Positions 24,861-34,706 are shown, numbered from the stretch's first letter. The stretch: 40,100 nucleotides of DNA from Pedosphaera sp. (GCA_009695465.1 SIAW01000013.1:1-40100); one strand, 5' to 3'. The notes: generated from the sequence alone by a model not told the origin. Made by a program: numbers and translations.

Positions 24861-26660
24861 ATGGCCGGGCTGATTTCACAGGCGATCCTCGAACAGGTCC
24901 GCGCCGCCAGTGACATCGTGGAGGTGATTGGCGGCTGCTTTCCGCTCAAGCGCGCGGGCGCCAACTTCACGGCGGTCTGCCCGTTTCACAAAGAGAAGAC
25001 GCCCAGTTTTAACGTCAATCCGCACAAGCAGATCTTCCACTGCTTTGGCTGTCACAAAGGCGGCGACGTGTTCAAGTTCGTGCAGGAGTACGAGCACATC
25101 GGTTTTCTGGAGGCGGTGGGGCGGTTGGCTGAGCGCGCGAGCATTGTCATCGAGCGCGACGCCTCCGGTGAAGGCGGTCGCCGCCGCGAACTCAAGGACA
25201 CGCTGCTGCAATTGCACGACGCCATCGCGCGGCGCTGGCAGACGGCGTTGACCAACGAAGCGGGCGGACAACTCGCGCGCGATTATCTTGAGAAACGCGG
25301 CGTGAGCGCCGAGGCCATTCAGGAATTTCGGTTGGGCAGCGCACCCGAGTCGTGGGACGACACGGTCAATTGGGCCAAGAGCAAAAGCTACGATTTGCCG
25401 CTGGTGGAACAGGCCGGCCTCATCATCCGCAAGGAAGGCACGGATCGATATTACGATCGCTTTCGCGGCCGCCTGATTTTTCCCATCTGCGATGAACAAG
25501 GGCGTGTCGTGGCTTTCAGCGGGCGCACGCTCGATCCAGAGGCCAAGACCGCCAAGTATGTCAATTCGCCGGAGACGCCGCTCTTCACCAAAGGCCGCGT
25601 GATTTACGGATTGGACAAGGCCAAGCGCGCCATCGCGGAGGCGGGGTGCGCGCTGATCTGCGAAGGCCAGCTTGACCTCATCGCATGCCACGCCGCTGGC
25701 GTGCGCCATGCCGTGGCACCGCAGGGCACGGCGTTGACGGCCGATCACGCGCGCATCCTCAAGCGTTACTGCGAGGAAGTGGTGCTGTGTTTTGACGCCG
25801 ACAACGCGGGGCAGAATGCTGCGGTGCGATCGCTGGATGGACTGCTGGCGGCGGGCTTGGCCATCCGCGTGGCCAGTGTGCCCGCGCCGCATGACCCGGA
25901 CAGTTTCATCCGCGAACATGGCGCCGAGGCGTTCCGCGCGTTGCTGGAACAGGCCGAAGGTTTCTATGATTTTCATTTGCGCCGTCTGTGCGAGGCCAAC
26001 GATGTGCGCACCGATCGCGGCCGCAAGGCGGTGCTGCACGCGATGGGCGAAGCGGCGCAGAAAGCTGGCGACGCAGTGCTGCTCGATGCCTGCGCGCGCA
26101 AGACCGCGCTGGCGCTGGGCGTTTCGGCCGAGGCAGTGCGGATCGAGTTCTCCAAATTAAACACGCAGCCTGTGTTGGGCGAGAGCGACAGAGAACCGGC
26201 TCCGGCCACACCGGCGGTCCGTCCGTCTGTGCACGAGATATGGTTGCTGCGTTTGATTTTTCTGGTGGAGGAAGATCTCGTGACAGCGGCTGCGCATCTG
26301 GAATTGGAATGGCTGGAGCACGCGGCGGTGCGCGAGATTGTCCGGCGCCGATTGGAGGCGCAGCAGCGCGGGACGGGGCAGGGCGCGGCGGCGATGTTGG
26401 GTGAGTTGGACGCGGCCAGCGCGACGCTGTGCACCGAGGTGATGGCCACCGCGCAGCCGGTGCCCGAGCCAGCGCGGGAATTGGGGGCACTGGTGAAACG
26501 CCTGCGCGACCGGCATCTGGACAGGCAACTGGCGCAATTGACGCAGCAACTTTCCCGTCCGGGCGTGTCCGAGGCGGAACAGGTACGCCTGTTGCACGAG
26601 CAGTCTGCGTTGCGCCGGCGCAAGGCCACGCCGCTGGTGCCGCCGACGGCCGCCCGTTGA
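24861..26660 (+). CDS. dnaG: DNA primase
   Basis: The 599-residue protein makes RNA primers at the replication fork. The zinc ribbon is CPFH/CFGC with Cys40, His43, Cys61 and Cys64, the CHC2 pattern. The RNA polymerase core contains YYDRFRGRLIFPICDEQGRVVAFSGR and AKYVNSPETPLFTKG. The TOPRIM metal site is ICEGQLDLIA plus LCFDADNAGQ, where the usual EGYMD reads EGQLD. The last 150 residues are helical and fit the DnaB-interaction domain. Length is typical. It does not sit in the usual rpsU-dnaG-rpoD operon; it lies between a TPR lipoprotein gene and the nfeD-floA genes. Confidence 0.97.
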   Translation: MAGLISQAILEQVRAASDIVEVIGGCFPLKRAGANFTAVCPFHKEKTPSFNVNPHKQIFHCFGCHKGGDVFKFVQEYEHIGFLEAVGRLAERASIVIERDASGEGGRRRELKDTLLQLHDAIARRWQTALTNEAGGQLARDYLEKRGVSAEAIQEFRLGSAPESWDDTVNWAKSKSYDLPLVEQAGLIIRKEGTDRYYDRFRGRLIFPICDEQGRVVAFSGRTLDPEAKTAKYVNSPETPLFTKGRVIYGLDKAKRAIAEAGCALICEGQLDLIACHAAGVRHAVAPQGTALTADHARILKRYCEEVVLCFDADNAGQNAAVRSLDGLLAAGLAIRVASVPAPHDPDSFIREHGAEAFRALLEQAEGFYDFHLRRLCEANDVRTDRGRKAVLHAMGEAAQKAGDAVLLDACARKTALALGVSAEAVRIEFSKLNTQPVLGESDREPAPATPAVRPSVHEIWLLRLIFLVEEDLVTAAAHLELEWLEHAAVREIVRRRLEAQQRGTGQGAAAMLGELDAASATLCTEVMATAQPVPEPARELGALVKRLRDRHLDRQLAQLTQQLSRPGVSEAEQVRLLHEQSALRRRKATPLVPPTAAR

Positions 26661-26715
26661 GCTGCACCCGTCTTTGCGCTTGCCGCCGCAGGCCGTTCGT
26701 TTTTATCCTGACACC

Positions 26716-27168
26716 GTGGAAATTGTCATTGCCCTGATTGTCGCCGGCGTGGTGTTGCTCATGCTGGAAACAATTTTGCCGGGCCTCATCGCTGGCATCT
26801 GCGGCGGCCTCTGTCTCATCGCGGCGGTGGCGATGGCCTATCGCGTGAACGCGGCCACGGGCAACTGGGTGGCCTTGGGCGTGGTGACGGGCACGGTCAT
26901 CGGCACGGTGCTGTGGCTGAGATATTTTCCGACCAGCCGCATGGCGCAGCGGTTCGTACTGGATTGCACCATCGGCGGCGAAAATCCGGGCGACCAGACG
27001 TTGCTCCATCAAGTGGGCGTGGCCCAGACGACGTTGCGCCCCTCGGGCATGGCGATCGTCAATGGCAAGCGGGTGGACGTTGTCACTGAAGGCACGATGG
27101 TGGAGGCTGGCACCGAAGTGAGGGTGGTGTCGGTATCGGGCTTGCGCGTGGTGGTGCGGCCGACCTGA
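26716..27168 (+). CDS. NfeD-like membrane protein
   Basis: I start this protein at the GTG at 26716, giving 150 residues, because the first helix begins there ([18 protein letters not shown]). The track start uses an upstream codon in linker sequence. Three hydrophobic helices lie near 3-22, 25-45 and 55-75. The C-terminal 60 residues form an OB-like domain, [23 protein letters not shown] to [16 protein letters not shown], the hallmark of NfeD proteins. It lacks the N-terminal ClpP-class protease domain, so it is the short NfeD1b type. floA starts 41 bases downstream; NfeD and flotillin-like proteins are commonly paired and act together in membrane microdomains. Confidence 0.93.
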   Translation: MEIVIALIVAGVVLLMLETILPGLIAGICGGLCLIAAVAMAYRVNAATGNWVALGVVTGTVIGTVLWLRYFPTSRMAQRFVLDCTIGGENPGDQTLLHQVGVAQTTLRPSGMAIVNGKRVDVVTEGTMVEAGTEVRVVSVSGLRVVVRPT

Positions 27169-27209
27169 CTTTGCGCTGGCCTTTCCGCCGGCATCTTGTA
27201 AAAGACGGC

Positions 27210-28256
27210 GTGAATACTCCTCTACCGGTGGCGGCACTCGAAAGCGGCACTACGATCGTCTTCCTGCTCATAGGAATTGTCGCGCTGGTGATTATCGTGG
27301 TCCTCGGCAACTTTTTTGGTGTCTGGTTGCGCGCAACATTTTCCAAAGCCCACGTCACCTTCAGCGAGTTGATCGCCCTGCGCCTGCGCGGCATCCCCGT
27401 GGGCGCGGTGGTGGATGAGCGCATCACCGCGGTGAAGGCCGGCATTCCCCTGACCACCGACGAGCTCTCCACGCACATGCTGGCCGGCGGCGACATCCGC
27501 ATGGTGGTGCGCGCCTTGATCGCCGCGCAGAAGGCGAACATCGCGCTGGACTTTGACCGCGCCTGCGCGATTGATCTGGCCACGCGCAACACGGAGAAGA
27601 GCGTGCTCAGCGCCGTGATGACCTCCGTCAACCCGCGCGTGATTGATTGCCCATCGGCGGCCAGTGGCCGCACCACGATTGACGCCGTGGCCAAGGACGG
27701 CATCCAGTTGCGTGCCCGTGCGCGTGTGACGGTTCGCACGGCATTGGACCGGTTTATGGGCGGTGCGACGGAGGAGACGATCATTGCGCGTGTCGGTGAA
27801 GGCATCGTCACCACCATCGGTTCAGCGGCCTCCTACAAAGACGTGCTGGAGGCCCCGGATAAGATTTCCAAGACGGTACTGGCGAAGGGGCTGGATGCGG
27901 GCACGGCCTACGAGATTCTTTCCGTGGACATCGCCGACGTGGATGTGGGCGAGAACATCGGCGCCAAACTGCAGGCCGAACAGGCCGAGTCCAACAAGCT
28001 CGTGGCCCAAGCGCAGGCCGAGGTGCGCCGCGCCGCCGCCGTGGCGCAGGAGCAGGAGATGAAAGCGCGCGTGCAGGAGATGCGCGCGCAGGTGGTGCAA
28101 GCGGAGGCGCAAGTGCCGCTGGCGATGGCGGAGGCTTTCCGCAGCGGCAACCTGGGCATCATGGATTATATGCGCATCAAAAATATGCAGGCCGATACGA
28201 GCATGCGCGACAGCATCGGCGGCACCGGCAGCGGTGGCAGTGGACAGAAGGGCTAA
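27210..28256 (+). CDS. floA: Flotillin-like protein FloA
   Basis: The protein is 348 residues from a GTG at 27210; a TTG at 27171 would add 13 residues before the membrane segment. One membrane segment ([22 protein letters not shown]) is followed by an SPFH domain. Motifs typical of FloA are [64 protein letters not shown] and [38 protein letters not shown] coiled-coil of Ala/Glu/Arg repeats follows, then a Gly/Ser-rich tail. FloA forms membrane foci that affect fluidity and secretion complexes. The nfeD gene before it and a small membrane-anchored protein gene after it form a compact operon. Confidence 0.96.
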   Translation: MNTPLPVAALESGTTIVFLLIGIVALVIIVVLGNFFGVWLRATFSKAHVTFSELIALRLRGIPVGAVVDERITAVKAGIPLTTDELSTHMLAGGDIRMVVRALIAAQKANIALDFDRACAIDLATRNTEKSVLSAVMTSVNPRVIDCPSAASGRTTIDAVAKDGIQLRARARVTVRTALDRFMGGATEETIIARVGEGIVTTIGSAASYKDVLEAPDKISKTVLAKGLDAGTAYEILSVDIADVDVGENIGAKLQAEQAESNKLVAQAQAEVRRAAAVAQEQEMKARVQEMRAQVVQAEAQVPLAMAEAFRSGNLGIMDYMRIKNMQADTSMRDSIGGTGSGGSGQKG

Positions 28257-28271
28257 TCCCAAACGCCGGCC

Positions 28272-28910
28272 ATGATGGGAGTCATCCAATCCAGTCCGCT
28301 CGCCGCGATCGGCCTCGGCGACTTGATCTGGATCATTATCGTCGGCGGCGCGGTGTTGATCGACGTCTTCGGAAAGAAAAAAAAGGATGCCGCAGTGGAC
28401 GAGGATTTGGAGGGTAATCCGAACCTCCCGCCGCCTCCTCCGCCACCCGAATTGGTGGCCTTGCTGCGCCAGCACATGCAGGGTGTCCAAGATCCGGCGC
28501 CAACGCCATTACTGCGCAGCATGTCGCCCGTGTCCGTTCACGTGCCGCAGTTGCAGCCCGTGGCGCGGCAGTGGGCGCCGTCGCTAACCACTTCGCCAGT
28601 GACCCCACCCGTGCCGCGCGCGGTCAAGGAGGCGAAGATCAGGGAAGCGAAGGCTCGCGAGGCGAGGAAAGGCCGGCCGGTGCGCGTCACCGCTGCAGCC
28701 AGGGCCGTGGTTTCAACCGCAGCCAAGGCTGGGCACGTGCACAACACCGCTGCGGCAGCGGCTCAATCCCGATCGCACGCAGCAACTGTTGCGGTCGAGA
28801 AGTCAGGGAACGCGGAGAAGATTGCAGAGATGCTGCATACCCCCGAGGGGCTGCGACACGCGTTTCTGGCGACGGTGGTTCTGGGTGCGCCCAAGGCGCT
28901 GGCCGATTAG
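28272..28910 (+). CDS. FloA-linked membrane-anchored small protein with conserved C-terminal motif
   Basis: The 212-residue protein starts at one of two adjacent Met codons, 15 bases after floA. A single hydrophobic segment (LGDLIWIIIVGGAVLIDVF) is followed by a KKKK stop-transfer run and then a Pro-rich region with eight prolines in a row. An Ala/Lys/Arg-rich middle with helical propensity follows. It ends with EGLRHAFLATVVLGAPKALAD. The C-terminal pattern (LR-A-LxxxxLGxPKAL) is one I recall from Planctomycetes and Verrucomicrobiota proteins, but I do not know a function. Its operon position suggests a partner of FloA. Its last three bases overlap the stop of the convergent PSD1 gene. Confidence 0.7.
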   Translation: MMGVIQSSPLAAIGLGDLIWIIIVGGAVLIDVFGKKKKDAAVDEDLEGNPNLPPPPPPPELVALLRQHMQGVQDPAPTPLLRSMSPVSVHVPQLQPVARQWAPSLTTSPVTPPVPRAVKEAKIREAKAREARKGRPVRVTAAARAVVSTAAKAGHVHNTAAAAAQSRSHAATVAVEKSGNAEKIAEMLHTPEGLRHAFLATVVLGAPKALAD

Positions 28911-31900
28911 TCCACGAAGGCCATCTCGTTGGAGAGCAGCAGCACCTGCACGTATTTTTCCCAGGTGCTCAACGGCTTGGGTTTGTACGTTGCGCCCTGA
29001 TACTCGTCGGCCGCCGTCCATTCGTTGACTTGCAGGGATTGGCCCGACTGCTCTTTGGTCAGCGCGTCCACCACCTTGACCGTGGGATTCCAGTTGAAGT
29101 AATCCTGATGCGGCTGCTCGCGGGAGTGGACGATGAAATCAATCGTGTCGCCGCGTCGCACTGTGATGTTGGTGATGTTGTGCCCCTTGGAATCCTTCTT
29201 GGAGTTGGAGGTCCACAACTCTTTGCCGGAACGATCCGACCCCTTCAAAGTCTGTCCGTGGACGATCATGCCGGTGACCCCATCCCACGCCACGTCCAGC
29301 CCTTTCTTATAGTCGGCGCCGGACTTGTCGTAGAGATCTTTGGCTTTGTCCTCCAAGAAATGCTGCAACGTGCCGGTGATGTTCACGGTGGTGTCGCGCG
29401 GGGCGATCCAGCGGCGGATCACCGCGACCTCTTTTACCTGGCCCGAATGCCCGCCTTTGGCCGTCAGGTGCATGTTGCCAAATTGCTTGTCCGGCCGGCT
29501 CGCGCTGCCTTGCCACGCCGTGCCGTCGGTGTACGGGAAATGGAAGAATCGCACGGTGGCCACCTTGGCTTTTTCATCGCGCGCCCATTGTCCGTAGCCG
29601 GTGTACCACGTGGTGGTGGGGGTCATCGCGGTGGGTTGACCGCCGGTTTCCTCGGCCAAGAAACGCTGGCCGAGCTTCAATTCCATCGGCTCGGGCAGGC
29701 GCTGGTAAATCATACTGTACAAGATGGCGATGCGCTGGGCGTCATCGTTCACGCGGGCGAACTCGGGGCGATTGACCAGTCGCTTGGCCAGATCGGCGAT
29801 CATCTGGTTGTTCATCATGAACAACGCCTGCTGCGCCACGGTGGTGATGGAGCGCTGGCCAGTGGTGGCGTCGGGATTGGCGAAGTCGAACGTCTTGAAA
29901 ATGTCGTCCAGATTGCGGCGGTCAATGTAGCCGTAAAGCGTGCGGCGATAATTGAGCGTGTCGCCGGTGAGCTTGACGGGCCGGCCGCCCATCATCAAAT
30001 CCAGCTTGCCGCTGACGTGAATCAAGCCGTCACGGAAGGATTCGAAGTTGAGGCGGCGGCGGTTCACCTTGGTCAGGAAAATATTGTCCGGATCCTTGCG
30101 GCTATAACGCGGGTTGTCGTCGCTGCCTTGCTGGTAGGTGTTGGACATGAGGACGAGCTTGTGCATCTTCTTCATCGTCCATGCCGGCCCACCTTCATCG
30201 CTCATGAGATACGTGGAGAGATAATCCAGCAGCTCAGGATGACTGGGAGGTTCCGCGCGCAGCCCAAACTCGTTGGCCGTACCCACGATGCCCCGGCCGA
30301 AATGGTGCAGCCAAATGCGATTGATCAACACGCGTGCCGTGAGCGGATTATCTTTGCTGGCGATGGCCTTGGCCATTTCGAGACGCCCGCTGGTGTCCGC
30401 AGGGAATGCAGTGCGGTTGCCTTCGGATAGAATCTCCAAGAATTGCCGCGGGGCTTCGTCGCCCAATTGGCCGCGGTTGCCTTTGATCATGATGCGTTGG
30501 TTGGAAGGATTGGGTTTGTCCACCAACACCATCGCGCGCGGCGGCGAGCCATTGTGGGTTTTTTTCAGGTCCGCGATCTTGTCAATGAACTTGCTCTGCT
30601 CATCGCGCTCGACCTTGTTGTCCATGCGCTTGATGCGGTCGAAAGGATAATCGCAGGGCGAATTGTTGCCGTAGAACACGCGGCGCAACTGCTCCCATTG
30701 ATCCGCCAACCCTTTCTCGGCAAACTTGACGCCGAAATTCTTCTCGGCATCCGGCAGCGACTGGGGCGGCTTGAGGGCGGGATCCTTGGTGGCCACCTGT
30801 TTCTGATAATAAGCGGTCAGCGCTTGTGAGCGCCAGATCAGGTCGGCGGTGTCAAAGAGTTGCTGATAGCGCATGGCGGCCTCGTACAAGCTGTTCGGCG
30901 CGGGCTGGGTGAGGTGCTTGAGGACGATAGGATTGATATTCTTGTTCTTGTCCTTCTGCTTCGCGTCGTCGGCCGCCAGCTTCAAGGCTGCGCGCGGTGA
31001 TTCAGCGGCAAAAGTATTCGTGGACAGCGCCGCGTAGGCCACCCACGGGGCGAAGACCGGGTCATCACTGCGCTGGCGGCTCAGGAAGTTCTGCCAGTTG
31101 TCGCCGATGTCCACCTTCATCTTGAAGTCTTTGGTCTTCTTTTCGAACTCAGCACGGTTCTCGCGGACATTCTGTTTCTGATCCCGGAAGAACTCCCCCC
31201 AGATCATGTAGCGCAGCGCGTTGGTGCGGGCGTTCTGCTCAAATTCATAGCGGGTCTGCAGCTTGAACTGTTCGTGGTCGCGCTCCAGCTCCAAGACCTT
31301 GTTCCGGAAATCCTGATACTCGGGCGTGGCTGCGAAGGTTCCTCCTTGCGCGGTGTCAGCCAGCAGAACGGGTTTCTTTTCCTCCGCCGGTTCCTCGGAA
31401 CTGTTCAACACCCCGAACATCGAATAGTAGTCAGCGGTGGGCACCGGATCAAATTTGTGGTTGTGGCAGCGCGAGCAGTACACCGAGAGGCCCAGCGTGC
31501 CGCGGGTGATGGTGTCAATCTGGTCGTCCACCATCTCTTCATTGTTGCGGTCGCGGCGGCCCAACGTGAGCAGTCCCATCGCCGCCTGGCTGTATTTGTC
31601 GGTGCTCTCGCCTTTGGCCAGCAGACGGTCGGCCGCGAGTTGTTCGATGAGGAAACGGTCGTACGGTTTGTCCTGGTTCATCGCGCCGATGACCCAGTCG
31701 CGGTACGTCCACGCGTAGATAAATTCGCCGCCGCGATTGCGTCGGTCACGGCCATCGGTGTCCGCGTAACGCGCCACGTCCAGCCAGTTGCGGCCCCAAT
31801 GCTCGCCGTAATGGGGCGAGGCCAGCAATTGATCCACCACCTTTTCCCAAGCGTTGGGCGAGGTGTCCTGCATGAACGCCATCGCCTCCGCGTAGGTGGG

Positions 31901-32551
31901 CGGCATGCCGATGAGGTCGAAGTACACGCGCCGGATCAACGTCCACTTGTCAGCGGCCGGCGAGGGCATCATTCCCCGCGCCTCTTGCTTGGCCAGCACG
32001 AAGCCGTCGATGGGATTTTCTTTGGCCCAATTGGAGAGCTTGCCGCCGAAGATTGTCGCGGGGTTGATCAGCGCGGGTTTTTTGACGGGCTGAAACGACC
32101 AGTGCTGGCGCGCCTTGTCCATGTCCTTCTGCGATCGGAGCACCGCAGCGTTGTTGCCTCCGCGTGGGTCGGGTGCGCCCTGCCGAATCCATGTTTCCAA
32201 ATCGCTGATCTGATCGGCCGTGAGTTGTGCGCCGCTGGGCGGCATGGGATCCACCGCGCTTTTGACGCGCTGCATGAGCAAGCTGCCGCCCGGATCGCCC
32301 GGCTTGAGCGCCGCGCCGGAGTCGCCACCCTTGATCACGCCTGCTTTGGAATCCAGATATAGCCCAGCCTTGGCCTTCGCATCGCTGCTATGACACTCAT
32401 AACAGTTGTTGACGAAGATGGGGCGGATCTTGGACTCGAAGAACTCCAGTTGCTCGGGGCTGATCTTGTCCTGCTGCGCCTGCACCGGCAGTGCAGCCAA
32501 CAAGAGCGGGGCGAACAGTCTGCTGACGGAAATCCAACGCGCGTTTTTCAT
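28907..32551 (-). CDS. PSCyt1/PSCyt2 (DUF1549)/PSD1 (DUF1553) exported cytochrome protein
   Basis: The 1214-residue protein has a cleavable signal (LFAPLLLAALPVQAQ), then a planctomycetal cytochrome c domain (PSCyt1) with haem motif CYECH at 50-54, a SSDAKAKAGLYLDSKAG block, and GDPGGSLLMQRV. This is followed by PSCyt2/DUF1549 (HWSFQPVKKPA, DGFVLAKQEARGM, VYFDLIGMPPT, HWGRNWLDVARYADTDG) and PSD1/DUF1553 (AKAIASKDNPLTARVLINRIW, FGRGIVGTANEFG, LNFESFRDGLIHVSGKLD). A GGAG precedes the ATG. These large periplasmic proteins are abundant in Planctomycetes and Verrucomicrobiota; electron transfer linked to carbohydrate breakdown has been proposed, but the substrate is unknown. A DUF1501 gene lies 41 bases upstream and is its usual partner. 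Confidence 0.95.
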   Translation of the reverse strand: MKNARWISVSRLFAPLLLAALPVQAQQDKISPEQLEFFESKIRPIFVNNCYECHSSDAKAKAGLYLDSKAGVIKGGDSGAALKPGDPGGSLLMQRVKSAVDPMPPSGAQLTADQISDLETWIRQGAPDPRGGNNAAVLRSQKDMDKARQHWSFQPVKKPALINPATIFGGKLSNWAKENPIDGFVLAKQEARGMMPSPAADKWTLIRRVYFDLIGMPPTYAEAMAFMQDTSPNAWEKVVDQLLASPHYGEHWGRNWLDVARYADTDGRDRRNRGGEFIYAWTYRDWVIGAMNQDKPYDRFLIEQLAADRLLAKGESTDKYSQAAMGLLTLGRRDRNNEEMVDDQIDTITRGTLGLSVYCSRCHNHKFDPVPTADYYSMFGVLNSSEEPAEEKKPVLLADTAQGGTFAATPEYQDFRNKVLELERDHEQFKLQTRYEFEQNARTNALRYMIWGEFFRDQKQNVRENRAEFEKKTKDFKMKVDIGDNWQNFLSRQRSDDPVFAPWVAYAALSTNTFAAESPRAALKLAADDAKQKDKNKNINPIVLKHLTQPAPNSLYEAAMRYQQLFDTADLIWRSQALTAYYQKQVATKDPALKPPQSLPDAEKNFGVKFAEKGLADQWEQLRRVFYGNNSPCDYPFDRIKRMDNKVERDEQSKFIDKIADLKKTHNGSPPRAMVLVDKPNPSNQRIMIKGNRGQLGDEAPRQFLEILSEGNRTAFPADTSGRLEMAKAIASKDNPLTARVLINRIWLHHFGRGIVGTANEFGLRAEPPSHPELLDYLSTYLMSDEGGPAWTMKKMHKLVLMSNTYQQGSDDNPRYSRKDPDNIFLTKVNRRRLNFESFRDGLIHVSGKLDLMMGGRPVKLTGDTLNYRRTLYGYIDRRNLDDIFKTFDFANPDATTGQRSITTVAQQALFMMNNQMIADLAKRLVNRPEFARVNDDAQRIAILYSMIYQRLPEPMELKLGQRFLAEETGGQPTAMTPTTTWYTGYGQWARDEKAKVATVRFFHFPYTDGTAWQGSASRPDKQFGNMHLTAKGGHSGQVKEVAVIRRWIAPRDTTVNITGTLQHFLEDKAKDLYDKSGADYKKGLDVAWDGVTGMIVHGQTLKGSDRSGKELWTSNSKKDSKGHNITNITVRRGDTIDFIVHSREQPHQDYFNWNPTVKVVDALTKEQSGQSLQVNEWTAADEYQGATYKPKPLSTWEKYVQVLLLSNEMAFVD

Positions 32552-32592
32552 CGCCTTGCTCCTTGTGTTAAGTGGACCGCCGTGGGGCGGTG

Positions 32593-34029
32593 TTATGCCA
32601 AAATGCCTTTGATGACTTGGCCACCATCGGGTTTCTTCCGCGAAGGTTCGGTGAGACGCATGTCGCGGCCGCCGGAGGGATAAATGAGCTTCTCGTGGTC
32701 AAAACCCAGTTGATTCAAGATTGTGGCGTGCAGATCTTTCACGTGCGCCGGATTCACCACGGCACTGCCGCCCAGTTCATCCGTGGAACCGTAGCCCATG
32801 CCGCCCTTGATGCCGCCACCGGCCAGCCATGCGCTCATGGCTTTTTCATTGTGACTGCGCCCATTGGGATTGTCCTGCGTGGGGCTGCGGCCAAATTCAC
32901 TGGAGAGATAAATCAGCGTGTCCTTGAAAAGCCCGCGCTCTTTCAGGTCATCCATGAGCGCGCCAATGGCCGGATCCAACTGCTCCGCATTGCGCCGATT
33001 GGCCGTGGGGATGTTGCCATGCAAATCCCAGCCGCCCTGCCACACCTGCACGAAACGCACGCCGCGCTCCAGCAAGCGCCGCGCGATGAGCATCTGCCGG
33101 CCTTGCGGGCCTTGACCGTAGCGGGCCACCGTCTCGGGCTTTTCATCAGCGATGTCAAAGGCTTGCTTGGCATCGGTCTGCATGCGGTACGCCAGCTCGA
33201 AGGAGCGGATGCGCGCCTCCAACTGTGCCTCTGCCTGCCGCTTCTGCTTGTGCACCTCGTTCAAGCGGTACAGCAAATCCAACTGCTTGCGCTGATCGGC
33301 CGCGCTAGTGAAGCTGCTTTTGATGTTCTTGATGATGTCCTCAATCTTCGTGTTCTGAGAATTCACGAAGGTGCCCTGCAACGATCCCGGCAGGAAGGCG
33401 CTGCCAAAATTCTTGGTGTCGGGCATGCCGCCCGGTTGCAATGCGATGAAGCCCGGCAGGTTTTGATTCTCTGAACCCAACCCGTACAGAACCCAACTAC
33501 CCACGCTGGGACGTTCGCGATCGAAATCGCCCGTGTTCATCAGGATTTGCGCAACCTCATGCGCGGGGGCGTCGGTGTACATGGACTTGACCACCGCAAT
33601 GTCGTCGGCGTGCCGTCCCAAGTTGGGCCACACCTCGCTCAACTCCAGCCCGCTCTTGCCGAATTTCTTGAACTCAAATTGCGGCCCGAGCAGCTTGCGA
33701 TTGCCCACCTCCATGCCGTCTTTCTTCTTCAACTCCGGCTTGAAATCCCAGTTGTCCAGATGCGGCATCGCGCCCGCGAGATAGATATGCAGCACGCGCT
33801 TGGCCTTGGCGCGGTCCGGGAACATCGGCTGCTTGGGCGCCAGCGGATCACCTGCGGCGGATTGCGCGCGCAACTCGGGCTGCATCATCGCCGTCAACGC
33901 CAGCGCGCCGAAACCGCTGCCCAGTTGGTTGAGCCACGAGCGGCGCGTCAGGAAGTGGTCCTCCAGCCGGACGGTGTGGTCTTTGCGCGAGTAAAGCGGG
34001 TAATTAAATGGGTTCATAATCGCATCCAA
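32593..34029 (-). CDS. DUF1501 exported protein, partner of the PSD1 cytochrome
   Basis: The protein is up to 478 residues; a second Met at 34017 is an alternative start. The N-terminus has a Tat signal with TRRSWLNQLGSGFGALALT after about 28 residues, so it is exported in folded form. The body has an alkaline-phosphatase-like/sulfatase-like fold in the family DUF1501: HIYLAGAMPHLDNWD, SKFGKSGLELSEVWPNLG-type blocks, MYTDAPAHEVAQI, GQGPQGRQMLIARRLLERGVRFVQV and SEFGRSPTQD. It ends GYGSTDELGGSAVVNPAHV with LHATILNQLGFDHEKL. It precedes the PSD1 gene by 41 bases and the two are nearly always paired. Enzymatic role is not established. Confidence 0.94.
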   Translation of the reverse strand: MDAIMNPFNYPLYSRKDHTVRLEDHFLTRRSWLNQLGSGFGALALTAMMQPELRAQSAAGDPLAPKQPMFPDRAKAKRVLHIYLAGAMPHLDNWDFKPELKKKDGMEVGNRKLLGPQFEFKKFGKSGLELSEVWPNLGRHADDIAVVKSMYTDAPAHEVAQILMNTGDFDRERPSVGSWVLYGLGSENQNLPGFIALQPGGMPDTKNFGSAFLPGSLQGTFVNSQNTKIEDIIKNIKSSFTSAADQRKQLDLLYRLNEVHKQKRQAEAQLEARIRSFELAYRMQTDAKQAFDIADEKPETVARYGQGPQGRQMLIARRLLERGVRFVQVWQGGWDLHGNIPTANRRNAEQLDPAIGALMDDLKERGLFKDTLIYLSSEFGRSPTQDNPNGRSHNEKAMSAWLAGGGIKGGMGYGSTDELGGSAVVNPAHVKDLHATILNQLGFDHEKLIYPSGGRDMRLTEPSRKKPDGGQVIKGILA

Positions 34030-34182
34030 TTTGGGCGGTGATACTACCGCCCTCTGTTCACCGCCAACCTACCCGCTGCCACCCAAAACACAATCGCAAT
34101 ATCCGCAGTCTGAGGATGCCCGTTGTAAGGTGGACCTCCGCCAATCATCAAGCTGTCACACGCGATGGGCACCGCAGAAATG

Positions 34183-34200
34183 GCCCTCCGCAGGAGTGGG
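34183..34200. repeat. 18-base direct repeat, copy 1
   Basis: GCCCTCCGCAGGAGTGGG occurs here and again at 34711-34728 in the same orientation, on either side of a lipoprotein gene. Each copy can form a small CCC-TCC / GGA-GGG stem. Confidence 0.6.
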
Positions 34201-34256
34201 AATAAGTTGGTGCGGCGCAGCATTGCCTTTGCTGTCTTGCCCGATACCTTGGCCCC

Positions 34257-34706
34257 ATGCGCTGGGTCGCCCTATTTTCAGCCCTGTTAACCGCCGGATG
34301 TGCCATCCTTTCCACCGGCCCGGGGCACATTGACAAGGTGCTCGTCCATTATCTGGATGGAGAAGGCCGGCACGCCCGCGGCGGCACCTTGCTGGACCGC
34401 GATATTTTCCAGCGCGAACTGCGCGACAACCCCAACCGCATCGCTACAGTCCGGTTCGACATCAAATGGGCTGGGACCGCCCTCGACGCCAACGCCACGC
34501 GCCTGCGCGTCGAGATTCGCGGCACCAAACAAATCGTCCCCATCGTCATTGAACAACCCGCTGGGATCCCTCGCCAGATGGCTTCGTGGACTGGAGTTGC
34601 TTTGTCTCCCGCCGAATACCAAAAGCTCGGCGCGCTGGAATCTTGGCGCGTCAGCTTGATAGAAGGCAACCGCACCCTCTCCCACCAACAGTCCTTCCTC
34701 TGGTAG
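34257..34706 (+). CDS. Small lipoprotein of unknown function
   Basis: The 149-residue protein has a very short signal and lipobox LTAGC (residues 11-15), so it is predicted to be lipid-anchored. The rest is beta-rich: HIDKVLVHYLDGEGR, GGTLLDRDIFQREL, TVRFDIKWAG, LRVEIRGTKQIVPIVI, SWRVSLIEGN. No cysteine besides the lipid-anchored one is present. I do not recognise a family. It lies alone between the divergent DUF1501 gene and the convergent beta-helix gene. It is bracketed by two copies of an 18-base repeat, the second starting five bases after its stop. No Shine-Dalgarno site is clear. Confidence 0.65.
   Translation: MRWVALFSALLTAGCAILSTGPGHIDKVLVHYLDGEGRHARGGTLLDRDIFQRELRDNPNRIATVRFDIKWAGTALDANATRLRVEIRGTKQIVPIVIEQPAGIPRQMASWTGVALSPAEYQKLGALESWRVSLIEGNRTLSHQQSFLW

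Noticed and set aside
25906-27237. 443-residue minus-strand ORF
   Set aside because: It is antisense to dnaG and nfeD and has Pro/Arg/Ala shadow composition.
28571-30430. 619-residue plus-strand ORF
   Set aside because: It is out of frame with the FloA-linked gene and antisense to the PSD1 gene, whose domains are certain.
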